64,000 nt of DNA, taken from NCBI GenBank assembly GCA_017482005.1, contig JAFUOI010000003.1, positions 124,001-188,000 on the forward strand. The letters run 5' to 3'. The notes under the pieces are model-generated. The model did not search any database. It was not told the DNA's origin and worked only from the letters and a program-made list of their open reading frames with translations. This document shows positions 35,069 to 44,154 of this stretch, in pieces. Both the position numbers and the translations under genes were made by a program. The stretch comes from Lachnospiraceae bacterium. Its GTDB lineage: Bacteria; Bacillota_A; Clostridia; Lachnospirales; Lachnospiraceae. Numbering within the stretch: position 1 is the stretch's first letter; every line of letters begins with the position of its first letter.

Positions 35069-36481
35069 TTAAAATTGAAAATAAATAAAAGGATTATAGG
35101 TTCCGGATACAATTCGAATCATTGACAGATAAAGTAATGCAATTAATCCGATATATTTAAAGAGTAACAGAATTCTTTTGTTTGTATATTTTTTTAGTAG
35201 AGTAGCTATTTTACCTGGGAAGGAGGAAGCAAAAAGAAGAGCAAATAGTAAAATAGTAATAGTCCATTTGTCTAAGTACCATCCTATGGAATAACCGGAA
35301 AAGTCCGGGGTAGAAAGTCCACACATGGTTGAAAGATAGATTTTTGCACTTTTTATATCCGGAGCCCGGAAAAGCACCCATCCAAAATTAACTACTAATA
35401 ATGTATAAATGTGTGCAAAAAGGGTATGAATGCCACATTTTTGTTTTTTTGCTACATTTTTCTTTTTTGAATTTACAAATCGTTCTAACAGCATAAATAC
35501 GCCGTTTAATATCCCCCATAAAATAAAAGTCCAATTTGCACCATGCCATATTCCGGTTAGTAAAAATACAATTGCCAGATTTAAATATACATGCTTTCTG
35601 TTTCCACCTAATGGTATATATATATAATCTCTAAACCAAGAAGAAAGTGAAATATGCCATCTGCGCCAGAACTCAGAAATACTCTTTGAGATATATGGGA
35701 GATTAAAGTTTTCGTTAAAACGGAAACCAAACATTCTTCCGAGGCCAATGGCCATATCACTGTAGCCTGAAAAGTCAAAGTAAATTTGTAAAGTGTATGC
35801 AATACTTCCAAGCCAGGCTATTTCTACAGAGTTTGTACCTATGTTTGACCAAATGGTATCGGCAGTTATAGCCATAGTGTTAGCCAAAAGAGTTTTTTTG
35901 CTTAGCCCAATAATAAATCGTTCGATTCCTATGCAGAAGTCATCTGCTTGGACGCTTCTTTGATCTATTTCTTTTACAACATCGGTATAACGTACAATCG
36001 GACCGGCAATCAATTGCGGAAATAATACGATATACAAGGCAATCTTAGAAATGTCATATTGAACAGGTACATCCTTGCGGTAAACATCAATAAGATAGGA
36101 TAAGCCCTGAAATGTAAAAAAGGAAATTCCAATTGGAAGAATAATATTTTTTAGTTCATAGGTTGATCCGGTAATGTTATTAATGCTTTCAAGAGTAAAA
36201 TCAAAATATTTGTAATAAAATAAAAGACTGATATTTAATAAAATTCCTAAAACGAATAGAGGTTTTCTGAGTTTTGTGAGTCGGTCAACCATAATGGCAA
36301 ATATATAGTTTATGAAAATGTTGGTTAGTATAATCCATAAATAATTCGGCTGTGACCATGCAAAAAAGATTAAGCTGATCAACAATAAGGTATAATTTTT
36401 GAAATTGCCCCTTTGTAAGGAATATATGAATAATGTTATTGGTAAAAAAGCAAATAAAAAAATAGTTGAACTAAATACCAT
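35069..36481 (-). CDS. MBOAT-family O-acyltransferase (AlgI/DltB-like)
   Basis: A 470-residue membrane protein. FSSTIFLFAFLPITLFIY is the usual N-terminus. GISFFTFQGLSYLIDVYR, DFSGYSDMAIGLGRMFGF, SISEFWRRWHISLSSWFRDY and FLLTGIWHGANWTF (active-site His) are the AlgI motifs. It passes acyl groups across the membrane to the AlgX-like protein encoded 12 bp downstream. A promoter is visible upstream on the minus strand. Confidence 0.9.
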   Translation of the reverse strand: MVFSSTIFLFAFLPITLFIYSLQRGNFKNYTLLLISLIFFAWSQPNYLWIILTNIFINYIFAIMVDRLTKLRKPLFVLGILLNISLLFYYKYFDFTLESINNITGSTYELKNIILPIGISFFTFQGLSYLIDVYRKDVPVQYDISKIALYIVLFPQLIAGPIVRYTDVVKEIDQRSVQADDFCIGIERFIIGLSKKTLLANTMAITADTIWSNIGTNSVEIAWLGSIAYTLQIYFDFSGYSDMAIGLGRMFGFRFNENFNLPYISKSISEFWRRWHISLSSWFRDYIYIPLGGNRKHVYLNLAIVFLLTGIWHGANWTFILWGILNGVFMLLERFVNSKKKNVAKKQKCGIHTLFAHIYTLLVVNFGWVLFRAPDIKSAKIYLSTMCGLSTPDFSGYSIGWYLDKWTITILLFALLFASSFPGKIATLLKKYTNKRILLLFKYIGLIALLYLSMIRIVSGTYNPFIYFQF

Positions 36482-36518
36482 GTTCTTTCTCCAAATCTCT
36501 ATATTTAAACATACAGAT

Positions 36519-36546
36519 AGTATACCATTATTTTGGTTAAAAACAA
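36519..36546 (-). promoter_or_regulatory. Promoter of the MBOAT/AlgX pair
   Basis: On the minus strand TTGTTT (36546-36541), 16 bases, TATACT (36524-36519). It lies between the stop of the giant membrane protein (36549) and the MBOAT start (36481), so the pair can be transcribed on its own. Confidence 0.45.
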
Positions 36547-36548
36547 GT

Positions 36549-39434
36549 TTATTCGATTTCTCTTAACTTCAGTAGTCTGATGTCATTTATCTGAGGAAGT
36601 TGAATAATGTTGTCATTGTACTCTAAGTGAATAGAAATCGCGGAGTGTTCATTTAATAAATATTGAGCACCGGAACCAAGAGGAATTAAGAGTTTCCCTT
36701 TGCTTAATGCGCATCGAATGTTATGTTCTATACCACTTTCATCGGAATAAGTTATAACGACATCTTGGTCAGGATTATAATTTTTTTTCATTAATAAAGT
36801 GGCAAGACGATCGGATGTAAGTTCGTGTTCAATCCCCGATTCGAACAGTGTATAGGTGTAGTTGTCCGGATTAATACTTAAATCAATGTAGATAAAATCA
36901 AAGTCCTTATCTGTGAAAGCGGATTTAAAGGACATACAATATTCGGTTTTGTTTTGTTGTATATTGTATTTGAGATTGCATGTATTAAAAATAGGCATGA
37001 GAGAATTTATAGATGATCCTAAAGAGCTTGCATATTTTCCAAGATCATAATTCTCCTTTGCGATGTCAACTGCCTGATTATAGTATTTTGTTTCCTCAGG
37101 GGAAGAAAGTTGATTACACGGCACAAAAAGCCTTAATTCAGAATTGTACAGATATTCTCCTGAGGTCATAAGGTAATAGTATAAGTAATAGTTTTCAAAA
37201 GCGGAGAAACTGCGTCCGACATAGACTTTTTGTTTGCGTAGAAGATCAACGGTTTCTTGTGTCGCTTCAAAGCCTTTGACAGTTACATTTTCAATGAGGG
37301 AGCCCCCTTTAATATCATAGGCGTAGTGATAACCGAAAGACGGAAATACAGAGAAATAGGTCTCGTTTCGATCCAAAAGGCCGGCTCTTTGTGAAAGCGC
37401 TGAAGCGGTAAGCGCTTCATAGGTGTTTTTGGCAATAAAGCCGGTTCCCATGTGATAGGAGGGGTTGTTAATGTAGAGATAATCCGATGAAACAGGATGA
37501 TAGCTTTTAAGGAGAGTTTCATGTTGGGTGTAATCGATATTTTTCCCATTGAGCACACTAATACAGAATAAAATCAGAAGAAGATGTACTTTATACTTGT
37601 TTAGTGAGTTTTGTGTAAGTAATAGTAAAATAAAAACAATTGCGTAAGCTATTGGATATGCAGCGCGGATGGAAAGCGCGTTGTTATCCATGCGGACTAA
37701 TCCGTAAGAATAAGAAATTATAGGGAAAATTACAGGTACGCAATACAATCCCAATTGTTCTTTGGATATAGTTGTTTTTTTATATTTAAAAATGTGGAAG
37801 GCCGAGCATAATATAAGGAAGGCAATCCATACAATTATTACCGGTATCATAAAACGTAAAATATTCCATAATGCGAGGCGGATGAAGGTAATATCTTGAG
37901 AACTGTTTAATTGTGGTAAAAAATTATTGGGTACTGTTTGTCCGAAAATAGATATACCATCTGCATAAATTGTTTGCCCGGACATGGCGAGAGTGTGTTT
38001 TAAAGTTCCGATTAGTATAGGAGCTCCTGCTATAATGGAACAAATCCATGTAATAATACATGCAATAAAAGGAACTCTTGATTTTGGAATTGTCTTAAAA
38101 TCCTTTATCGCTTTATATAATTGCAGCGCGCCTAAAGGTGCAAAAGCGAGACCGACCGCTGCGCCATAAAGAGGATAATATAATCCATGCAGATAGGTTG
38201 AAAAGAACCATAAACAAAGCCATGTTTTAGGGTGTTTGAGTAATTTCGGTATGGTGAGTAGAAACATAATTGGTAAAATAAATAAAACGCGAGAAGTCCC
38301 TGTCATTAGTAAAAGTACTGAAAGGACAAACAGCCATTCGCGTTTTATTTGCGCATTTAACAATAGAATGGCTATAAGGATAGTAACGATTTGAAGCAGA
38401 TTCATACATAAATTATAATTGGTCATCAGTTCATTACCAAAAATGCGCATAAAATAGCCGCCAACAATGGAGTATAAGCCGGAAGGAGGAATATATTCTG
38501 TATATGCGCTTTGTCCAAGGGAAAATATTTGAGAGTATCCGATGATATTTTCGGCTGGATGATGTAAATCGGTAGGAACCACAAATCCATTTGTTGAAAA
38601 AGATGATGCGCAAATAATTGAAATGCATGTCCCCAGACTTATAGCTTTTCCGGAAAAAACGTTGAAATTATTTTCACGGTTTTGGTATAAAGTATGTGCT
38701 ATAAAAAGTAAGCAACATATAATTAGCAAATGAATAAAAAGGGCTGCATTTTGTGGGACAGCTATATCTAAATAATTGTCATAATAATAATGAGTATTCA
38801 TTTTGTATATCATAAGTAAGAATGGAATTGGTATCTGTAAAAACAGAATTCCATAATACAAAATAGTCTTTCTGCTTTTAAACATGAGAGTTGCAATAGT
38901 AAGAACGGATGATATTAAAGAAATTGCATATACAGATGTGTTTTTTGGAGCGTCAGTAAGTGCGGCATAAATGCGATAGACTCCGCAAATACCATAGAAG
39001 GATACATAATAAAAGACCAGTCCGTGTGCAAGAACAGATCGATCAATGAGAAGTAATAATAGTCCAATAATTACGGCAAGACAGTGTAAAGGATTCAAAG
39101 TAGTATATAATATATATTGAGTAGTTACCACGGTGCAAAGTATAAGAAAAAGTACATATCCAAAATCATAAGTATGAGATAGTGTTAATGCCGTTGGATT
39201 GCAGAATTTAAAAAAAGCAAAAGTCAGTAAGATTATTCCGATAAAAATCAGACCATAAGACAAAGTCATTTCGGCAGACTTATTACTTTGGTAATATGCA
39301 GTTCTTTCAACTACAATATCAGTGAAACGCTGATCGCAGTTTCCGGTGAAGATTAAATAAACGACAATGGAAAAACATGCTATTAGCGTAATAAGGAATA
39401 ATACTGTAATTGGAGAAAGATGTTTTTGTTTCAT
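36549..39434 (-). CDS. Giant multi-pass membrane protein, GT-C-like topology
   Basis: A 961-residue protein with about 18 hydrophobic segments in residues 1-640. A soluble C-terminal domain of about 300 residues rich in Tyr, Asn and Ser follows (YINNPSYHMGTGFIAKNT, VGRSFSAFENYYLYYY). A lumenal-type loop with DLHHPAENIIGYSQI and YIPPSGLYSIVGGYF precedes the middle helices, as in some GT-C enzymes, but no family is certain. GGAGGT stands before the ATG. Its base composition is as AT-rich as the centre of the locus. Confidence 0.55.
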   Translation of the reverse strand: MKQKHLSPITVLFLITLIACFSIVVYLIFTGNCDQRFTDIVVERTAYYQSNKSAEMTLSYGLIFIGIILLTFAFFKFCNPTALTLSHTYDFGYVLFLILCTVVTTQYILYTTLNPLHCLAVIIGLLLLLIDRSVLAHGLVFYYVSFYGICGVYRIYAALTDAPKNTSVYAISLISSVLTIATLMFKSRKTILYYGILFLQIPIPFLLMIYKMNTHYYYDNYLDIAVPQNAALFIHLLIICCLLFIAHTLYQNRENNFNVFSGKAISLGTCISIICASSFSTNGFVVPTDLHHPAENIIGYSQIFSLGQSAYTEYIPPSGLYSIVGGYFMRIFGNELMTNYNLCMNLLQIVTILIAILLLNAQIKREWLFVLSVLLLMTGTSRVLFILPIMFLLTIPKLLKHPKTWLCLWFFSTYLHGLYYPLYGAAVGLAFAPLGALQLYKAIKDFKTIPKSRVPFIACIITWICSIIAGAPILIGTLKHTLAMSGQTIYADGISIFGQTVPNNFLPQLNSSQDITFIRLALWNILRFMIPVIIVWIAFLILCSAFHIFKYKKTTISKEQLGLYCVPVIFPIISYSYGLVRMDNNALSIRAAYPIAYAIVFILLLLTQNSLNKYKVHLLLILFCISVLNGKNIDYTQHETLLKSYHPVSSDYLYINNPSYHMGTGFIAKNTYEALTASALSQRAGLLDRNETYFSVFPSFGYHYAYDIKGGSLIENVTVKGFEATQETVDLLRKQKVYVGRSFSAFENYYLYYYLMTSGEYLYNSELRLFVPCNQLSSPEETKYYNQAVDIAKENYDLGKYASSLGSSINSLMPIFNTCNLKYNIQQNKTEYCMSFKSAFTDKDFDFIYIDLSINPDNYTYTLFESGIEHELTSDRLATLLMKKNYNPDQDVVITYSDESGIEHNIRCALSKGKLLIPLGSGAQYLLNEHSAISIHLEYNDNIIQLPQINDIRLLKLREIE

Positions 39435-39585
39435 GAATATGACCTCCGTTAATTATATGGTGACTATGCATTGATATTATAACACAGTTATAAGAAAGTG
39501 TTATTGTATTTTTTGTTGTGTTTTTTATCAAGATGTATTAAGATGAGTTATATTATAGTGTATAGATATAATATTGGAGAGTTTT

Positions 39586-41373
39586 ATGAATCCTAAAGTG
39601 TATATAAAGAAAAATTGGTTTAATATTTTATTAAACATTGTATTAGGAAGCGTATGTCTGCTAGGGATATACACTTCGTTTTTTATGAATTCTGTTAATC
39701 GTGCATTGGCACTTGACGAGGCAATACTGGCAGTTGATTTTACACAGCGTTCTTTAACTAATCTTACAGAGTCTGTTTTTTCATGGAATCAATCTGCGCC
39801 GGCAGGCTGGCTGTACATAGTAAAAATTATTGCTATGTTATTTGGTCATACAGAGTATGTGTATAGATTGTTTTCAGTGATTTCGTATGTGGGTGTTCTT
39901 GTGATGTTGTATATTACAGCCAAGAAAGTTCTCCGCATGGAATATCCGATTATTCCATGTGCATTTGTAGCATCCATGGAATTTATTCTTAAATATTCTA
40001 ATATCTTTAAACCATATATGGCAGATGCAATGTTTGTGCTTTTGGTGTTATACCTCTTTTATTTATACGAGGAAAAGAAAATCAACTATATAGTATTAGC
40101 TGTATTCTGGGCGTTGTTATTATGGTTTTCCAATCCTGTTTGTTTTGTAGAGGGAGGATTGATATTAGCACAAGTGTTATTCTCTTGCGGGGCAAAAGTT
40201 TGGAATAAGTTGAAAGAAATATTGATTGTAACTGCAACTATAGTGATGAGCTTTGTTGTGTATTATTTTTACTGGTTACGGGAAGTTGCGCAGGGTGATA
40301 CGATGCAAAACTACTGGGCAGATCGCAGATTTCCTTTGATTATTAATTCGGAGGCAGACTTAGAATTAGTAAAAGAATTAGTAGATATTATTTATGTTCA
40401 TTTTGGTTATTCGGGGAAATTTATGCTCATTATGACAGGTGTTGCCTTTATAATAGCGATTGCGAAAAAGAATAAATATGTAATTGGAATTTATTTCGGC
40501 ATTTTTGTTTCGCTCTTTGCTTCGTCAATATCAATGTTTCCGATAAGTGACAGATTGTGGTTGTTCTATTATCCGCTGATAAGTCTTGTGGTTTTTGGTG
40601 TATTTGAGTCGTTGGAAATAAGAGATGTAAGTACCAAATTTGTGAAATGTATTTTGGGGTTGATATGCATTTTGTTAGTGATATCTAATCAAGGGATTCA
40701 GAAATATAAAGAAAAAGAAAATGTATATTGGTTGGTGCATGAAACAAACTTACAATATGAATATCTGGAAGAGCATATGGATTCGGATGCGGGATTGTAT
40801 GTCTATTCGCTTAGTAGTCCGGGATTCAGGTTTAAAAATGGGTATGATAATATATACTTTAAAGATAATACAAAAAAGATTATTTTTGGCACTTCTTCGT
40901 TAGAAGTATTAGATGAACAGGCAGATAAAGAGATTGAAGCAATTCGGTCCCGAAAAAAGTGCTACATTATGTTATCGGGAAAAACAGCATCTCAAACAGA
41001 ATTACTACAAAAAGAACTTTGCAATGATGGATTTTTGGAACTGGTTCATAATGAATATTATACACCGATTTATTATTATTGCGCAGACGTTAAGGATTCT
41101 AAAGTATCCGTAGAAATCGAAAGCTTGTGGCGTGATGAAAAAGACGGTATGACAAAGGAACTGATTAAAATACATAATACAGGGATGGCTTATATTAATC
41201 ACAAATATGAAAAGATGTATTTGGTAGACGAGAAAAATAACATATATATCGAAATACCGGAAAATATTAAACCGGGTGAGTGTAAAGAATTCGGAATTAG
41301 TTATCAAGGAGGCGTTGAACCGAATTTTTCTCTTGCAAGTGAATATAGGATAATAGGTAGTGTAAAAAAATAG
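39586..41373 (+). CDS. GT39-like (PMT/ArnT-type) membrane glycosyltransferase
   Basis: A 595-residue protein with about ten hydrophobic segments in the first 370 residues and a soluble tail of about 200. The first loop has ALDEAILAVDFTQRS, with the Asp-Glu expected of GT39, followed by SAPAGWLYIVKIIAMLFG and EYVYRLFS, matching the family's acceptor region. It uses a polyprenyl-linked sugar outside the membrane. ATG 39586 is chosen because GGAGAG lies just upstream; TTG 39574 is an alternative. The adjacent GT2 at 43355 could load its donor. Confidence 0.75.
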   Translation: MNPKVYIKKNWFNILLNIVLGSVCLLGIYTSFFMNSVNRALALDEAILAVDFTQRSLTNLTESVFSWNQSAPAGWLYIVKIIAMLFGHTEYVYRLFSVISYVGVLVMLYITAKKVLRMEYPIIPCAFVASMEFILKYSNIFKPYMADAMFVLLVLYLFYLYEEKKINYIVLAVFWALLLWFSNPVCFVEGGLILAQVLFSCGAKVWNKLKEILIVTATIVMSFVVYYFYWLREVAQGDTMQNYWADRRFPLIINSEADLELVKELVDIIYVHFGYSGKFMLIMTGVAFIIAIAKKNKYVIGIYFGIFVSLFASSISMFPISDRLWLFYYPLISLVVFGVFESLEIRDVSTKFVKCILGLICILLVISNQGIQKYKEKENVYWLVHETNLQYEYLEEHMDSDAGLYVYSLSSPGFRFKNGYDNIYFKDNTKKIIFGTSSLEVLDEQADKEIEAIRSRKKCYIMLSGKTASQTELLQKELCNDGFLELVHNEYYTPIYYYCADVKDSKVSVEIESLWRDEKDGMTKELIKIHNTGMAYINHKYEKMYLVDEKNNIYIEIPENIKPGECKEFGISYQGGVEPNFSLASEYRIIGSVKK

Positions 41374-41398
41374 AGAAGTTGTATGAAAGAGGGAAAAA

Positions 41399-43333
41399 AT
41401 GTCGAAGAAAATCGAACTTTTTGTTCCGGGTAGATTATGTCTGCTCGGAGAACATAGTGATTGGGCAGGACGTCATAGAGTAATGAATTCAAAGATTGTT
41501 CCGGGACAAGCTATTGTAACCGGTATTGAACAGGGAATCTATGCTACAGTCGAAAAAAATGATAAGTTTATAGTGACAAGTGATCTTGTGAGTCTGAATA
41601 AAGCTGTTTTTGAATGTGAAATGGACTCTGAGAAATTACGTGAAACAGCGAATGCGGGTGGCTTTTTTTCCTATGTTGCGGGCGTGGCATCGTATATCAA
41701 TGAGTGCTACAATGTACGCGGATTAAAGATTAAAATTACTAAGATGGATTTGCCGATTAAGAGTGGTTTGTCCAGCAGCGCAGCGATTTGTGTTCTTGTG
41801 GCGCGTGCATTTAATCAAATGTATCACCTACGGTTAAATACAATGGGAGAAATGAATATCGCTTTTATCGGAGAGCAGAGAACCCCATCTCGATGCGGAC
41901 GTCTGGATCAGGCGTGTGCTTACGGAGTGGCACCGGTGTGTATGACATTTGACGGCAATGAGGTAAGTGTAAAGCAACTTCAGTTTAAAAATACATTGTA
42001 TTGGGTTATTGCTGATTTAAAGTCACATAAAGATACGGTTCGAATTTTGGCGGACTTAAATAAATGTTATCCCTTTGCGCAGAATGACTTGGAAAAAAGT
42101 GTGCATGAGGCTTTAGGAAAAGATAATCAGGAGTATGTGACTCGAGCAATGCAATATTTGGCGGAAGGTGACAACAAAGCCCTCGGAAAACTTATGGTGG
42201 AGTTTCAGAACAATTTTGACCAAAAAGTGGCACCGGCCTGTGAAACAGAGTTGCAAGCACCGGTTCTTCATTCGGTACTTGCAGATCCGGAGATTCAGGA
42301 TTTGGTATATGGATGTAAAGGAGTCGGTTCACAAGGCGACGGAACGGTACAGTTTTTGGCAAAAGATCAGGAGTGTCAGGGAAAACTGGTACAATACCTG
42401 CAAAAGAAACGTAAAATGCCTGCATTCACCTTGACTTTACGTCCAAAACAGGGAGTTACCAAGGCGATTATTCCGGTGGCAGGATTTGGAACAAGACTAT
42501 ATCCGGCAACAAAGGGAATTAAGAAAGACTTTTTCCCTATTCTTGACAAAGATGGTTTGTTTAAACCGGCAATCATGGTTCTTTTAGAACAGTTAGAGGC
42601 ATCGGGTATAGAAGAGATTTGTCTTGTTATCGGGGAGGAAGAGAAGCCGATGTACGATGCATTTTTTGCTCCGCTTTCGGAAGAACATCGTGGAAAACTT
42701 CCTGAGGATAAAAGAGATTATGAAGATTTGATTGCGCGTATCGGCGGAAAAATCACATATGTTTATCAGAAGGAACGAAAAGGTTTTGGTCATGCGGTAT
42801 ATCAGTGTCGCGAGTTCACTAAGGGGGAACCAACGTTGCTCTTGTTGGGTGATATGATTTACGAGTCGTATACGTCGGAAACCTGTATGAAGCAACTGAT
42901 TGATGTTTATGAAAAGACCGGGCTTCCGGTTATCTCTATGCATAAAGTTCCTTTGGACGAAGTAGTACATTACGGTATTATGCATGGGGTATGGGAGAAT
43001 AAAGAACAGACGCTCTTGAAGCTTGATGCATTTTGTGAAAAACCGAGTTGTGAGTATGCAAAAGAATTTTTGCAGATGAAAAATAAAGCAGGAAAAGATA
43101 ATTATTACGCTGTATTCGGGCAATACATCTTGACGAAAGAAGTCTTCGAAGTACTTGAGGATGATATTAAGAATAACAGGACAAGCTCCGGAGAGATTCA
43201 ATTGACGACTGCATTGGATCGAGTAAGAGAACGCATCGGAATGGCAGGTTTGGTGGTTGACGGAAAGTCATATGATATTGGTTTGCCGGAAATGTACCAA
43301 AGAACGCTTATGAATTTTGGGAAAAAAGAGTAG
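41399..43333 (+). CDS. Fused GHMP sugar kinase and GalU-type nucleotidyltransferase
   Basis: A 644-residue two-domain protein. Residues 1-345 are a GHMP kinase of the galactokinase type: PGRLCLLGEHSDWAG, LPIKSGLSSSAAICVLV (ATP loop, near 120) and GCKGVGSQGDGTVQFL. Residues 350-644 are a UTP-glucose-1-phosphate uridylyltransferase-like domain: AIIPVAGFGTRLYPATKG, KKDFFPI, LLLLGDMIY and SSGEIQLTTAL. One polypeptide could turn a free sugar into a nucleotide sugar through its 1-phosphate, as Fkp does for fucose but with the domains in the opposite order. The sugar is unknown. No other nucleotide-sugar genes are adjacent. Confidence 0.85.
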   Translation: MSKKIELFVPGRLCLLGEHSDWAGRHRVMNSKIVPGQAIVTGIEQGIYATVEKNDKFIVTSDLVSLNKAVFECEMDSEKLRETANAGGFFSYVAGVASYINECYNVRGLKIKITKMDLPIKSGLSSSAAICVLVARAFNQMYHLRLNTMGEMNIAFIGEQRTPSRCGRLDQACAYGVAPVCMTFDGNEVSVKQLQFKNTLYWVIADLKSHKDTVRILADLNKCYPFAQNDLEKSVHEALGKDNQEYVTRAMQYLAEGDNKALGKLMVEFQNNFDQKVAPACETELQAPVLHSVLADPEIQDLVYGCKGVGSQGDGTVQFLAKDQECQGKLVQYLQKKRKMPAFTLTLRPKQGVTKAIIPVAGFGTRLYPATKGIKKDFFPILDKDGLFKPAIMVLLEQLEASGIEEICLVIGEEEKPMYDAFFAPLSEEHRGKLPEDKRDYEDLIARIGGKITYVYQKERKGFGHAVYQCREFTKGEPTLLLLGDMIYESYTSETCMKQLIDVYEKTGLPVISMHKVPLDEVVHYGIMHGVWENKEQTLLKLDAFCEKPSCEYAKEFLQMKNKAGKDNYYAVFGQYILTKEVFEVLEDDIKNNRTSSGEIQLTTALDRVRERIGMAGLVVDGKSYDIGLPEMYQRTLMNFGKKE

Positions 43334-43354
43334 AGATACCGGGAGGAAATTTAA

Positions 43355-44047
43355 ATGAGCAATGTAAATGATAAGGTTCTTTCAATAGTTATTCCTTGTT
43401 ATAATGAAAAGAATAACATAGTAGAAATTGTTAAAAAAGTTAAAGCATCACCAATAGAAAATAAAGAAATTATCGTGGTGGATGACTTTTCTACAGACGG
43501 AACCAGAGATATTCTTGAGTCAGAGGTACGTCCGCTTGTTGATAAGATTATTTATCATGAGGTAAATGGTGGTAAGGGTGCTGCGCTGAAGACAGGCTTT
43601 GCGGCGGCTACCGGTGATGCGGTTATTATTCAGGATGCGGATATGGAATACGATCCGATGGAATATCCAAAGGTGGCAGGCCCTGTATTGGAAGGTAAGG
43701 CTAAAGTTGTATATGGTTCCCGTTTTAAAGGTCAGAAAGCAAAGGGGTATCTTGCGAATCGTCTTGCAAACAAATTTCTTACTATGTTATCAAATTTGTT
43801 TACCCGTCAGAAATTGACAGACATGGAAACGTGTTACAAATGTTTTGCCAGAGAGGTGATTCAGTCTGTGGATATTCAGGAGAAGCGTTTTGGTTTTGAA
43901 CCGGAAATTACAGCGAAGATATCAGATATGAGAATTCGTATTCATGAGGTTCCGATTTCGTACAATCCTCGTACGAATGAGGAAGGTAAAAAGATTGGCA
44001 TAAAGGACGGAATTCGTGCGATTTATTGTATTGTGAGATATCATTAA
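43355..44047 (+). CDS. GT2 family DPM1-like glycosyltransferase
   Basis: A 230-residue single-domain enzyme: SIVIPCYNEKNNIVEIV, VVDDFSTDGTRDIL, NGGKGAALKTGF, IQDADMEYDP (DxD) and KCFAREVIQSV are dolichol-phosphate-mannose-synthase-type motifs. No membrane helices, so it is the short soluble form. It probably loads a hexose on undecaprenyl phosphate, a donor that the GT39-like protein two genes upstream could use. A strong terminator follows. Confidence 0.85.
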   Translation: MSNVNDKVLSIVIPCYNEKNNIVEIVKKVKASPIENKEIIVVDDFSTDGTRDILESEVRPLVDKIIYHEVNGGKGAALKTGFAAATGDAVIIQDADMEYDPMEYPKVAGPVLEGKAKVVYGSRFKGQKAKGYLANRLANKFLTMLSNLFTRQKLTDMETCYKCFAREVIQSVDIQEKRFGFEPEITAKISDMRIRIHEVPISYNPRTNEEGKKIGIKDGIRAIYCIVRYH

Positions 44048-44058
44048 AAACTGAAATA

Positions 44059-44098
44059 AAACCCCGGTAGGTCAAGCATTTTTGACCTGCCGGGGTTT
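44059..44098. terminator. Strong hairpin terminator at the EPS/island border
   Basis: AAACCCCGGTAGGTCAA pairs perfectly with TTGACCTGCCGGGGTTT except for one mismatch, around a short AT loop. It serves the GT2 on the plus strand and perhaps the minus-strand gene ending at 44149. Confidence 0.85.
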
Positions 44099-44101
44099 CT
44101 G

Positions 44102-44154
44102 TTATGATTGCTGATTTGCAAGTTGCGCTTTCAAGCTTGTAATCTCAGTTATTT
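44102..44154 (-). pseudogene. Orphan C-terminal coding tail (LKAQLANQQS), out of frame with the gene before it
   Basis: Immediately after the stop of the 44149-45018 gene, another minus-strand frame reads QITEITSLKAQLANQQS and a stop. Similar tails occur at 46351-46419 (KITRLKAQLSKQQ) and 58032-58103 (MKMQIEQLAKQQS), with a DNA-level relic near 48800. This may be a decayed or frameshifted gene end or a copied fragment. Confidence 0.5.
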
